Source: Dacryopinax spathularia
Lineage: Eukaryota; Basidiomycota; Dacrymycetes; Dacrymycetales; Dacrymycetaceae
Reading direction: 5' to 3'
Length of the DNA: 64,000 nucleotides
Assembly: GCA_037974965.1 (NCBI GenBank)
Contig: JBBPFI010000014.1
Location: forward strand, 992,001 to 1,056,000
Under the pieces are notes generated by a model. The model did no database searches and had not been told where the DNA came from. It worked only from the letters and a program-made list of their open reading frames with translations. The position numbers and the translations under genes are program-made. This document shows positions 43,944 to 55,459 of the stretch, in pieces; the stretch's first letter is position 1; every line of letters begins with the position of its first letter.

Positions 43944-45341
43944 TCAGGCCGGGGAGGTGACCTCGATCGGGGAGAGCGTCAGGTCGCCGAGCCCGGCGGT
44001 CATCGCTACCAGTCTTGGGCTGAGCAGGCCTTTCTCCTCGACGAAGCTTGTTGCGCGTCGGTGGGTTACTGCGTCTGCTGGAGGGACGTGGAACTCGTCT
44101 AGGATCGGGATCTGGAGAACGTTCATCTTAGGTGTCACCACTGCCAATCACGTTCAGCTGTATGTCCCAAGCCGGAGGTGGAGAGGGCTATACCAATGAG
44201 GGTATTGGTCTTGATCTCCAGCCAGTCGGCCTTCTCGAACGTCAGCGGCTCGCTAGCGATCACGACGATATCCTCGCGCTTGTCGCGTTTCGACATCTTA
44301 TAGTGCCCCCTCGACGTTTCCGAGAAGGTCGTCCCGCTCGAAAAGTAGAGCGAGGCCGCTTCCTCCGTTTTGCTGGATATGTAGCGCGTAGCCACGACCG
44401 AGGATCCGTCTGTGACGGCAAAGTTCATCAGGCTTGGCTGGAAGGGTGTGTTAGACGCGCTATTGGGGTGAGGATGAGGATTGCTAACCTCTTTGATGCC
44501 GGCTTCGCGCGCGAACTGGTTGAGCTTGGCGATCGTGGCCAGCATCGTCTTCTGCAGGTCCTTGTACGTGAAGGAGGGAGCATTCAAGTCGGGCAGCTAG
44601 CGCATGTCAGGACCATGCCCTCGCACACATTAATGCCAAACATACCAGTGACAGGAACAAAGCGAATGCCCATTCCGAATCTACAGCAACCGTCAGCAAG
44701 GCAGCTCAAGCACACGAAGGACGAACTAACCGGTATTGCCAAGCACCTTCTCGTATATCTCATCAGGCACAGAAGCCTGCAATCTCCGTTTGTACTTGAT
44801 GAAACCCGCCAGCTCGCCATTATGCATCCACTGCACGCGGCGTCAGCGCGTCAAATGAATAGTTTACACGTGTTCGTACCATTAGCTGGTTGAACTGGAA
44901 GGGGTGGCAGTTGTCCAGTGATAGCGTGCCGGCAGTCGTGGCTCGTACGTGGGCACTATAGCGGGTCAGCACAAGCCATCCAGCAGCATCCATCGCGCAA
45001 GGCGTACAAGACCAGCGGGGACTTGATCTTCTCGGCGAGCCGGATTAGGTTAATGTTGTTCCATGCCTAGAACACGTGTCAAGCCACACGGTGACAGTCC
45101 AAAAACGAGGAAGCAGCCTAACAGGTGTGACACTGGTGAAGATGCAAGGTTGCCTTCCAGCATCTTCGTCCACCTCCTTGTCGTACCAGCCAACACCAAA
45201 TCCATCACCGTTGATAGGTCGCCTAGTATCCAGCCGTAAACGAGAGTCAAACGCTTGATTGATAATCGAGTGAGCAGGTCGAGTCAGGAGATGACAGAGC
45301 TGTATCGGCTCCGTGCCCTTATAGATCAAGAAACGACACAT
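43944..45341 (-). CDS. DUG3: Class II glutamine amidotransferase, DUG3-like glutathione-degradation subunit
   Basis: With DUG2, this forms the gamma-glutamyl-cleaving part of the alternative glutathione degradation pathway. Eight exons (45341-45123, 45066-45008, 44955-44880, 44830-44731, 44680-44646, 44596-44489, 44437-44194, 44140-43944) give 345 residues. Cys2 right after the initiator Met is the N-terminal nucleophile. Also present are INGDGFGVGWY, TPAWNNINLIRLAEKIKSP, VFAHVRATT, NCHPF, MWMHNGELAGF and DSEWAFALFLSL, all glutaminase-domain markers. Three of its seven introns start GTTAG, an uncommon donor, but every junction is fixed by conserved sequence. It is divergent from the M24 peptidase gene. 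Confidence 0.93.
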
Positions 45342-45672
45342 TGTCGACAGTCAGTATGCTCCAAGCAGTAGATCGATACCCAGCGAAGAGAAATGAAGAA
45401 AAGACAGAGGCTGACTCGGGCAGTTTCTTGCTTTGCCTCGACGAGGATGGCATTGCCGCGGAGGCACATTGCACAATTCAGGCGTCGTTGCCCGATAGGC
45501 GGGTATCACGTGCTTTTCAGTGAAGCGTGCACCATGCCGCCGACCTCTCCACCTCCTGCACGTTTGAATGGAACAACTTGCACAGAGTTAACACGCGGAT
45601 GTTATATTAAGGTCCTTGGGACGCTGATAAGATGGGTTGTGGCTTGTCCCTCTTTCCCTGGGTCTCGCGACG
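45342..45672. promoter_or_regulatory. Divergent promoter, DUG3 and M24 peptidase
   Basis: No gene is seen in these 331 bases between two head-to-head starts. A shared promoter for two peptide-degrading enzymes is plausible. Confidence 0.4.
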
Positions 45673-47217
45673 ATGGTGCCTCTCAGAGCTCTGATTGTCC
45701 TGGCCATTTTCTCGGTGCTTGTCGCCGCCCACGTGTCCTTATCAGCCCAGTACAGGCGGCTGCCATCTCCGAGGCGGCGAGCGGAGCTTGAGAACTCTTG
45801 GACTGCTCAAGTTCGCCCAACTTCTTCGATTGCTAGCTGTCTCCTGAAAACACTTGCTAGCGACTATCCATCGTCCCCAAGCTGCTCAAACGCTATGGCG
45901 TCGATGCTTGGCTGGTACGTCGGTCTCATGTGATCTTCCGACATATCTCAGGCCTTTGTCTCTAGATATCCCAGCGCGAGTATGCGGAGGACACCGCGTT
46001 CAGGTCCTACAAGCCCGCAACGACCTTCTACGCCCGCCGGCGCACCGTCTCCCTCTTCCACGCCAACGAGTCCTCCCTCTCCGGCCAGCCCAACCCCATC
46101 ACATGGATCGACATCACCCCCAACGTATGGACGGAACTCAACCGGGTCCTCGAGGCCTACCACCCAGACAAGATCGCCATCGACGACGACCCCACTGGGC
46201 ACATCGCGTTCGCCGATGGTCTGCACAGCGGCGAGAAGAAGGCCGTCATGAAGGCCTTGCACCAGAAATGGGTCGAGAGGTTCACGTCCGTGCCGTTGAT
46301 CGCGATCGAGTTCATCTCTTACCGGGTTGGGGGCGAAGGTCGGGAGGGGCAGCTGTTCTGGTATCGGGCGATGATGGAGAATGTGTGGGCGATGATTGAC
46401 GAGGGGTTCTCGGAACGGATCATCACGCCGGGCGAGACGACCACGACCGACGTGGAATGGTGGTTCAGGGAGAAGATGGACAACAGTACGCTTCAACCTA
46501 TCTTCGCTGGACTTGACTAATGAAGAATTCAGTGAACGTAACCACCTGGTTCCATCCGTCCGTTGAGCGATACCATGCTCCCAACTCGCTTGCTATGGCG
46601 GATCAAGACGAATCCATCATCCAGCCCGGCGACATGCTCCACGTCGACATCGGCATCACCGCAATGGGCATGAACACCGACACGCAGCACCTCGCCTACG
46701 TCCAGCGCTGGGAAGGCGAAGACGTTCCTGACGGGCTGAAAGAGGGGTTGAAGCTGGCTAATAGGATGCAGGACCTGACGCTGCAGTATATGAAAGCGGG
46801 CAAGACAGGTAATAGGGTGCTGAAGGAGGTGCAGGCGCAGATGAAGGAGGAGGGGATTAAGGGCAAGGTGTATTGTCATCCCATCGGCGACTTTGGGCAT
46901 GCTGCCGGGAGCGTCATCGGTACGTCCCCTCGCGTTTTCGTCGACCCGGGCTTTACTGACAAGTCAACGTAGGGTTCGTCGACCACCAGGAAGGCATGCC
47001 CGTCATCGGCGACCTGCCCATCCTCGCCCACAGCGCGTACAGCATCGAGCTGTCCTCGTCCTACACAGTCGACGAATGGGGCATCGAGCTCCCCTTCCAG
47101 CAGGAAGAAGACGTGCACTGGGACTCCGCTTCCGAGAGCTGGAAATGGGTATACGGCAGACAAGAGAAGTTCCACTTGGTCAACTTCCTGCCGTCTTTCG
47201 TCAACCAGGCCGTGTAG
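45673..47217 (+). CDS. M24-family metallopeptidase (Xaa-Pro dipeptidase-like), secretory
   Basis: Exons 45673-45810, 45861-45914, 45966-46485, 46533-46919 and 46973-47217 give 447 residues. A hydrophobic N-terminus (ALIVLAIFSVLVAAHVSL) is a signal peptide or anchor, so the enzyme is probably secreted or vacuolar. The creatinase-like N-domain has SQREYAEDTAFRSY. The pita-bread catalytic domain carries HVDIG and TDTQH aspartates, a GH in DFGHAAGS, and glutamates in SIELSS and FQQEEDV, which match the five metal ligands of the family. Intron positions are supported by continuity (WTAQ-RLSIVPKLLKRYGVDAWL). Substrate preference is unknown. Confidence 0.87.
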
Positions 47218-47331
47218 TGCTTTCTTGGTATAGAATGAACGGGTTGAATGGGTTTACGGACTTAATTCATGTGATACAGTGGTGCCTCGTCTGTAGTAGT
47301 GTACATGTCCTCCCTCCGCGCCACGTGAAGG

Positions 47332-49144
47332 TCAGCGCAAGAACTCCTTCGGCCGCAACGCCGGGTCCATCCCCCCGAAATCGTACGTCCAACCCGCAAG
47401 GTAGTTGGCCAGTTCTAGCAAGCATCATTCAGTCCCCGAAATGAGCCAAAAGAAGACTGAAATGTGCTCACGGTCTGCCTCGAACTTTGTCGCTGCTTCT
47501 GCGTATACACGGACAGCGTCCTCCGTCCCGCTCGGCCTGATGAACCCTCGCCCGTCGGGGTATTTCGCCACTTGCGAATCGACGAACTTTTGCAGCTCGG
47601 CCGGGTGGGTGAGCCGGCGCTCCGCGTCTTCCGTCTTGAAGTCCGCTCGGTTCTTGACGAGCACCTTGACGAGCTTGTTCGGCAGGTCCGTGTATAGGCT
47701 GTCCCACGCACGCGCGTCGTATCGCAGGTGGTTCAGGATAACCTCGACGAGCAACATGTCGCTGATCGCGTCGCCGACAGTAGAGTTGATCAGGTCGATG
47801 AGCGCTTTCAGGTCGTTGGTATTATCGTCCTGCGTCGGCGTCTGCGGCTCGTGCGTGCGGATCATCTCGAGCGTCTCAGGTGAGAAAAGGACCGTCCCAT
47901 GTCCATTCGCCTCAAAGTAGATCCCAATCCCGAACTTCTCTGCCGCGTGATGCAGGTGTTTCACCCCCGTCGGGACGCACACCACCGGCAAGTTGCGTGT
48001 CTTCTGCAGGTATTTTGTAGAGTTGCCGTTCGCGTATGCGGTCTGGACGACTCCGACCCGAGGAGGCTCCTTAAACCCGCACAGCTTGACCTTGTCCACG
48101 AAGTATCCGGCGACAAGGGCGCTGATCTTGTCCCCGTCAAGCATGTGGAACCCGCCTTTCTCGTCCAGGTAGAAATACATCAACCGGTCCGCATCGCCGT
48201 CCAGCGCGCAACCTCTATGTCCGGGCTTGAGGATGCCCTTCAAGGACGGGGGGAGCGCTTGCTGGGTCTTGACGTAGTCCGCGCCGCACTGGTTGTTCAG
48301 GACGCCAGGGACGAACACGTCCGTATTCGCTAGCGTAACCCGGAAGTCGCTGGGCAGGTACTCGAGCAGCTCCTTCATCGCTATAGCGCCTACGCCATTC
48401 GCGCAGTCCACCACGAGCGGGGCCTCCTCCCTCCGCCTGATGAGCCTCTTCCAGGCCCCGGAGAGCTTCTCATAGTACCCCTTGACGCTCGGCTCGCCGT
48501 AGTCGTCCTTCGTCCCGTGGCTGTTGATCGCCCGGGTCAGATAATGCAACTGCGGCGTCGTCCGGATCCCTTCGTTCCGCGTCTCGCAACCTATCGCGCT
48601 CAGACCCAGCTCGAGCGCCTTGACCAGTGCCGGGCCAGAGGGCCGGGTGTCACTAGCATACACGACCCTCGCCGGTTTCGACACGTCAATCTTGAACTTT
48701 GTGCACAGTTCGTCCAGCGCGGTCAGGAACGCAGCCGCGTCGGGCGCGTTGGCGATCATAGTGCAGTATGGTTCCCAGTCTGACTGGAGCATCTCCCCGC
48801 GAGGGTCGACAATCTTGACCCCGTTGTCTTCCTCCGGGTTGTGCGAGGCGGTGATCATCACTCCGATGTACTTCGACGAATGACGCTTGCTTCTGAGGGC
48901 GGCGATGACCCCTACGCGGAAGACGACTGGTTCGAGCCATTTGGCGCTGCGAGTAAACTTGTAAGCTGACAGGTAGGGGAAGGAGGAATGAGATGAGGAC
49001 GCACTGCGACCTGAACCCTGCTGTGCCGTACGAATAGGTATGACCCTCCGGCTTTGGGTACTTGTCGCATGCCGCGGCGAGCTCAGCGACGGGGAGGTTG
49101 TTCCTCAGCTCGAGATGCTTGAGTGGGTTACTAGTGCTTGACAT
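47332..49144 (-). CDS. PCM1: Phosphoacetylglucosamine mutase
   Basis: This enzyme converts GlcNAc-6-phosphate to GlcNAc-1-phosphate for UDP-GlcNAc, the precursor of chitin and glycans. Exons 49144-49005, 48946-47472 and 47414-47332 give 565 residues, the usual length. ITASHNPEEDNG contains the catalytic phosphoserine. DGDADRLMYF is the metal-binding loop, ANGHGTVLFS recognises the sugar and RPSGTEDAVRVYAEA binds the phosphate. The first donor was chosen at GTGCGT because it keeps the spacing between GFR and VVFRVG found in the family. It is divergent from the ICE2 gene. Confidence 0.95.
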
Positions 49145-49473
49145 GGTGGTCGCTTTTTCGGATGAGTAGGAGGTATACTGATGGGTCGTCAGAGGATGAG
49201 GTGGTAGCGCATACACCGCCCTGCTAGTCGAGCGTTGGCTGTGGCTAGGTTGCAGCTTGTTGGCATGCAGCCCCGACTTTGCCGTCGCGTCACGACTGAT
49301 CGGGTCCGATGCCTTGAACGCGCGAACGTGGCTTCGGTGCTTCTGTTCCCCCGCCACCGTCGCGACTTTCAGTGCCACACGCGCGTTTTTCATTGCGAGC
49401 GTGTCGCCTTGTGGTTCAGAGTCGGCCTGGAAGTGCGACGAACGAGGAGAGGACGCTGCTCCGTTCGACGGCG
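49145..49473. promoter_or_regulatory. Divergent promoter, PCM1 and ICE2
   Basis: These 329 bases lie between two head-to-head starts and hold no recognised gene. Confidence 0.4.
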
Positions 49474-50762
49474 ATGGCTCTGTTTATCCTTTACAGAGTC
49501 GCATCATTCATCGCACGATTCTCAAACTTTGCTCAAATCCTCATCTTCCTCCCTCTCACACTCTCAACACTCGGCCAACCCGCTTTCCTCCTCCTCTCTC
49601 TCCTCCTCACCCTCCAATCAACACTCCACTGCTCACTCCAGCTCATCCCACAGCTAAAACCATGGCTCACGTTCTTCCAACTGCCTATACACCCCGTCCT
49701 GCTACTGCTGTCGTTCAACCTCGCCACGCCCGTGAACGGGAAGATCAACACCACCGTCGAGTTTCTCGCTTGGCTATGGGGAGCAACACTCCGCTACTCG
49801 AGCATACTCTTCGTCGTTGTAGAGGGGATCGCAAGTCTCGTGCTCGTACAGAGCTGGGGACAGGAAGCGATGGTTATAGCCGAACGAGGTGACCTCGTCC
49901 AGTTCGGCCTGCTAGTCTTTGCGGCGGCGGCGTACGTCGCGTCGGCAACATGGATCTACACCTGCTTCTCCGTGACGGCCTCGTCACCCGTCTCGGCCGT
50001 TCTGCTGGGAGTGGCAATCACCTGCTTGCTGTTCTTGACCCTGATCGGGTTCATAATGCGACGGACGAACGTGATCGAAAGCGCCGGGCTCGCGCTGTAC
50101 CTGAGCTACAATCTCTGGCTATGCGGTGCAGGTGAAGGCCCAGAAGGACCAGGCCGAAGCTGGGGCTGGAAGGAAGGGAACTTGCAGTGGACAGAGGGAT
50201 AGTGCGTTCTCCCTCTATCTCTTGCATGCTACGTCCATACTGACCGGAGCTCAGCCCACCCCTACTACCACATCTCCTGCCATATCTGAATACCCTCCTA
50301 ACACTCCTCACATCAACGATACCCAAAACCCTCCTCTTCTCGCTCGTCTACCGGCTGTCAGTACTACATCGAGCTAGCAAGGTACTGATGAAGATCACCG
50401 CCGGGCCATGGGAGGATGACGAGACAGCCGAGATGCGGCCGGTATGTTCCCTCCTTCCCTTGCCGAACGGAGAAGCGAAGTTGCTGACTGAGGGGGACAG
50501 AGTCGCCGACTTGCGTACGCACTCATGATCTACCGCCAGACGATCTTCGTTGTCGTCTATTCACATCTATTACGTGAGTGCGGTCCAAGCTTGTGACGCG
50601 ACCTGCAGAGGGGTGCTGATGGGCGATGCAGTACTCGATCATTCCTCTCAGGTCTGGTGGCGATGGATCAACATCTTCTTCACACTGGCATTATGGGCTA
50701 TCGAGCTGAACCTTACGAGCGCGGAGGATCAGGTGCTGGGGAAGGAGTGGAAGGTCGAATGA
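49474..50762 (+). CDS. ICE2: ICE2-family endoplasmic reticulum membrane protein
   Basis: ICE2 supports ER inheritance, ER membrane expansion and lipid supply in yeast. Exons 49474-50201, 50255-50441, 50501-50573 and 50632-50762 give 372 residues. At least seven hydrophobic segments are visible, including ILIFLPLTLSTLGQPAFLLL, HPVLLLLSFNLAT, SILFVVVEGIASLVLV, AVLLGVAITCLLFLTLIGF, LYLSYNLWL and WRWINIFFTLALWAIEL. The family's conserved segment near the C-terminus, PKTLLFSLVYRLSVLHRASK, follows the first splice, which removes an apparent stop. A PIP-poor acidic stretch (WEDDETAEM) precedes the last membrane helices. Confidence 0.87.
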
Positions 50763-50974
50763 TCGGGACCTGGGACTCGGCACGGATCTCCACAGATTGA
50801 GCCGATGTCCGGCACTTCCCGCCGGGCAAGTACATATTTCACTGGGCGCATATAGCAGGGCACACGAGGACACGACATAACGAGATGACGCAAAGCTCAA
50901 ATAACGGGTATCATACGTGCAAAGTACATGACAACGACATGACATGACATAGCATAGACCACCCTCCCACAGGA

Positions 50975-53022
50975 TCAGCTCCGGCGGAACCTAGCCAACG
51001 CGCCCTTCCTCTCCGGCTCGCCCCCTCCGTCCGCAGCCGCCTTCCTCTTCTCCTGCTGTTCCTTGATAGCCGCCATCTTAGCCTTAATTGCGACAGTAGC
51101 AGGATCGATCACGTTCTTCTTCTTCTTCCGGAGGAAACGTTTCATGCTCTTGCTCTTGCCGCGCATCTTGAGCTTGTCCTTTTGTGGGCGTGAGCCATCT
51201 GCGCCCTCGCCGGCTTCGTCCCCGTCCTCATCGTCGTCGTCGTCGCGATCCTGATCCATAGGCTCGTCAGACTTGCCTTGGATCTGCAGCCGTTCTGTTC
51301 GTGGCAAGCGAGAGAAGGGGACAGACTGCCGTTCGGCATAGGGCCGTTTCTTCACAGGTGCGATCGACCCGATGACATTAGCGTCAAGGGAGATCATATC
51401 CGGTTGTAGCTGCATCACCCATCAGCCTCTCACTTATCAAAAACCGCAGGTGTACGTACCTTATCAAGCAAGCTCCGCACTTCCCTCTCTCGTCGCCCAG
51501 CGCGAGTCTCATAAATATCAGCCTCGTACGAATCGGGATTCGGCTCTCCAGACCCGGGTACGATGATCGTCGAGAACCCTGCTGCGTGGCCGATGGCGAG
51601 GACGTCCTCGAATGGCTGGAAACGGATAGAGGAGGATTGGGTTGCCAGGTGGTGGGACATGTATAGGGAAGGGGGCTTGGAGGAGTTGCCGTCTAGGAGG
51701 GTATTTGGGGCATATACCTGCCACAAATGTCAATGGATGTATGCGGCTCAGCGGATACAAGTGCTCACGTTCACTCTCCTGCCTCTTGAGAAAGACAGCA
51801 GTCCTCGTCCACTCCATTCCACTATCCCTCCCGATCCGCTCTCAAGCGGCTGCCACTCCTTCACGCACTTCCCCCAATTCCTCGAGTCCCATATCTTGAC
51901 CTTCGAGTCCAACCCAGCACTAGCCAAATACCGCCCTTCATTCTTCGGGTCCACTGCAAGACCCGTGACAGGGCCCAGATGAGCTTGTAGTTGGACGACA
52001 GGTTTGGGCATGTTGGGTACCCAGAGCGTGATGGATCCGTGTTGGTGGCCGAGGTTGATTACGGCGTTGTGCACGTTTTGACACATCGTCTGGCAGGCAC
52101 CCATCTTCGTCCTCAGCTCTGTTATCACTTGGCCGGTGGAGGTATCTTGGTACTTCAGGTATCCAGCATTTCCCTGTTCGCCAGTGTCAGAAGCTGCATC
52201 TGCAGGAATGGCAACATTCTTGCACTCACTACGCTGACAAGGAGGAAGTGGTATGGCAGGAACTCTAGTCGGTTGACGTCGACATGGGTTGAGAGCTGGT
52301 GCAGCTCAACACCATTGGCATCGTACACGTACACATACTTCTTTTGCGCGACGGCAAACATGGTATAGTCGTGTAGGAATCTGGCTCAAACGATAAGAAG
52401 ACAGTCACTTGGCGGAATGTTGGGTGCTCACGTTATGTCCCGCACAGTTTCTCGCAACTGCAATTCTGCCAGGACGTTTCCTGTCCGCCAGTCAAACGTT
52501 GCGACATGCCCCGTCTTCCCAGCGATTCCAAGATGCCGTCCTATGCACTGTTCAGCACGTGGATCACGTTCGTCACCGAATTGGCTTACCATCCCTCGTC
52601 CATCTTAGCTGGTACGATCCTCCATCCAGCTTGATATCTCTTTGTGCCTTGGCAGTCTCTAAGCCAACTTCTCTCGCAATATCCACCTGCCCAATCTTCC
52701 ATGTTCGTTCGAGCTCCCCTTCCGCCTCCAAACCACCAGGCACATCCGGCAAGAGCAGTTCGGCATCTTTCCGAGCTAACTGAGCGTGTTGTTTCTGAAT
52801 ATGATTTCTAGACAGCCTTGACTGGAGGAATCTTGACGAGACTCTCGTGTCTGCAGGGTGCGTTTTCGGTAGATCGTCGTCTGGCAGTGCGAGGGATTTG
52901 GGTAGGCGTGTATGACTCGCGATGGATGTGACGGTCGCATCCGCTACAGATGACTGGGCGGGCCTCTTCCGACCATTTGTTCTTGGTTTTGATGGGCCTG
53001 CTTTTGCGATTAAGCTGTCCAT
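50975..53022 (-). CDS. UTP7: U3 snoRNP protein UTP7 (WDR46)
   Basis: This is a component of the small-subunit processome that matures 18S rRNA in the nucleolus. Exons 53022-52590, 52540-52432, 52380-52230, 52173-51769, 51717-51460 and 51409-50975 give 596 residues. A basic N-terminus leads to a coiled part ([23 protein letters not shown]) and then WD repeats: [86 protein letters not shown] and [21 protein letters not shown]. The UTP7-specific C-terminus ([12 protein letters not shown], then [19 protein letters not shown] and [18 protein letters not shown]) is complete. Confidence 0.95.
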
Positions 53023-53252
53023 GTCGGGGAGTGGACAAGTGAGCGCGATGTGAGGTGAGCGCTCGAAAATGTCAAAGGGGTTTCTGTGGCGCGAAAAGTT
53101 GGGATCACAATCATTCAGGGTCCATCACTGGGCGCTTCTACTAATATACTGCTTCCTCGCCAACTATCCATCATCGGCCATCCGGTCAGCATAGCACAAA
53201 CCGCCATGGTTATACAGGCCGTTTCCTAACACCTTCCCAACATGTCGAGTCA

Positions 53253-53688
53253 ATGATGGAAGACGCGAAGATGGAAGCAGTACGTACCGTTCTGACACCT
53301 CCCCCTTGGTCTTCTAATGATATATTGACAGCAACGAACTCCGCAAGCGGCCTCTGCCGGCCGACAACCGGTACTTGGCGTTGACTTGGACCCAAACACT
53401 CGTTGCAAGCACTGGCACTCCCCTTTGGACGTCATCGCACTCCGATTCAGGTGCTGTGGTCTCTACTATGCATGCCATGCTTGTCACCTCGAAGTGGCCG
53501 ACCATGAACCCGTCCGGTATCGAGTTCACGAGGACGCAGACGTTCCCGTCGTGCTCTGTGGAAGCTGCAACTGTCTGTACACCTTGAAAGAGTATCTGCA
53601 ACGGAGAGGAGATGCATGCGAGATGTGTGGGGTCCCCTGGAACCCTGGTTGCCGACTACATGCCAACTTGTACTTTGACCCAAGTTGA
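53253..53688 (+). CDS. CHY zinc-finger protein, HOT13-like
   Basis: Exons 53253-53279 and 53332-53688 give 127 residues. The CHY-type zinc finger is clear: RCKHWHSPLDVIALRFRCC, YYACHACHLEVADHEP, and later LCGSCNCLYTLKEYL and CEMCGVPWNPGC, for about three zinc ions. HOT13 in yeast assists recycling of Mia40 in the mitochondrial intermembrane space by removing zinc; the small size without a RING domain fits that group better than the larger CHY-RING ubiquitin ligases. It is convergent with the SGT1-like gene, with 137 bases between stops. Confidence 0.85.
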
Positions 53689-53825
53689 CTGTTCAATGGG
53701 ATGAGGCAAACGCGACGACCTTAATTGCAGTAATGGCTACATGATCTCTCCCAACTACGCTCCAAAACCCAATGATGGAAACGGCCCTCGGCTTCAGTTC
53801 CGCAGCAAGACGGTGTGTATGCCAA

Positions 53826-54671
53826 TCAATCATCGTACTTCGACTTGTACGGCTCCACCTTCCCTTTCTTCACCTCGTCCCAGTTCATGGACAACGACGT
53901 GCCGTTCGACTCTGTGTAGCTCTTGATCATAGCCTTCTTCACATCGTCGTCTGCATCTGCGTACAGCTAAGAAGGGCATTAGCTCTGAAAGAGACCCGTT
54001 AGCACCAAGGGTGACTTGCCTTGGCGAACATCTCGTTGGCCGCAATCTGAAAGAGTGGTTAAGTGGCAGCATGGCTACGAGACCGATCAACTCACGTCGC
54101 CTCCAACATTGGGATCCTCAGACACAGTCTTCTCCTTTTCAGACGACAGGATCTGATTAGTGAGCGCATCCCAATTCTTGCGCTGCTTGCGGGAAGGGCT
54201 GGCCGCAGGCTCAGGCGAGGAGGCTACGTGCTGAACCGCTGCACAAGACCTCAGCTAAGACCAGGCATGCAGCGGTTAGGGGCTGCTGACCTTCATCCTG
54301 TTCCCCAGTGATAGCCTGCCATCTTCCCGGGCTCTTCTTCACCAGCCCGATCTCCACCTTCATCTTGAGCACCTTGAAGTCGCTCGCCTCCGTATTGATC
54401 TCCGTCGGCAGCGGTTCAAGCACGAGCTCATTATCGCCGTATGCGAAGCTGAGCTAGCGTGGTCATGAGCTCAAGTCCGGTGCAATGCTTTGCACAGGCA
54501 TACTTTCTTGGGCGAGAACTCGACCTTCACTTCGTCAGGGTTGGCATTCTTGACATACACCGTGACGGTCGTCTTCTCATCCGTCTGGTACCATTCATAC
54601 CTGTTTCGAGCAGGTCAATTACGTCTACTTCCAGCTTCAAGTAACAGCTCGTGCCTAGGCTGGGTGGGCAT
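53826..54671 (-). CDS. SGT1: SGT1-like co-chaperone with CS and SGS domains, no TPR
   Basis: SGT1 links HSP90 to SCF ubiquitin ligases and kinetochore assembly. Exons 54671-54655, 54600-54504, 54453-54291, 54238-54096, 54046-54020 and 53966-53826 give 195 residues. The CS domain runs from YEWYQTDEKTTVTVYVKNA to KVEIGLVKKSPGRWQAI. The SGS domain has NWDALTNQILSSEKEKTVSEDPNVGGD, ANEMFAKLYADADDDVKKAM and KSYTESNGTSLSMNWDEVKK. No TPR domain precedes the CS domain, unlike yeast SGT1. The fifth intron is GC-AG (GCAAGT). The first intron would also be GC-AG (GCACGA), chosen because it restores RYEWYQ; a GTTACT donor a few bases on is the alternative, so the first exon is uncertain. Confidence 0.88.
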
Positions 54672-55459
54672 CCTTGCTGGAATATGAACAGAAGTGGTAT
54701 GATGAAGCCAACAGCGGAGATGAGCAGTTACATTGTGGCCAAACACGCGGATGCCGCACAGTATATGCACCCCGCCTAAGTGCCACCTTCTAGGGCCTTC
54801 GGCACCCAGTCATACCGCGTCCCCTATGACACCGTTACCTCGGGCCACTACGTTCTAGGGAACATCGTTCACTCATTGTAGAGTCCGACCTCATTATCAA
54901 TATCAATCTATTAGTATTGGTCGCTAAGCTCAGATCCTAAGTCAGCTAAACTTTGTCTCACTGTTTGTTTCTGGCTTTCAGGGTGGTCGACGCTGGTTTG
55001 AGGCACGAACCAGTATACCCCGACAAGGCAGTGGAGGACGGCAGTAGCCCTGATCAAGGGTATTCCCGGGAGAGCTTTATCGGATGTCAAATGGCCGTGG
55101 GAGTGCGGTGACCTGGTAGAATGCAGTCTCCACCAAGCGCTCTACACTTGACCTCTGGGATTGCATCAAGCCCTCTTCGCGCGCGAAGCCCCTATTGCGT
55201 GAACTCAGCTTAAATACGACAAGCATGTTTGAAACGGAGCCCGCTTCAATACCTAACCACTTCATGCATTGCAATGATCTAGCACAGAAAAGCAGCAGAA
55301 CGTCATAATCGCGCATAGCCGCACGGAGATGGGATAGAGTATACGCGCCTAAGCCGCCGTCGCCATAGCATACTACGTCTCCATCAACGAGGCAGACCAC
55401 ACTATAGAGACAACCTAGCATAGAAGTGAGGGCAGATATACTGGGGCCTGTTTGTTACA
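54672..55459. other. Intergenic DNA between SGT1 and RBM39 genes
   Basis: The SGT1 promoter lies at the left. A minus-strand frame at 55077-55421 is open for 114 codons but shows no family and mixed codon use. Short inverted repeats (GTGCC...GGCAC around 54780-54806) are present. No confident gene or RNA is seen. Confidence 0.4.

Noticed and set aside
55077-55421. Minus-strand frame of 114 codons
   Set aside because: It has no family resemblance and unremarkable codon choice, and no splice signals connect it to neighbours.
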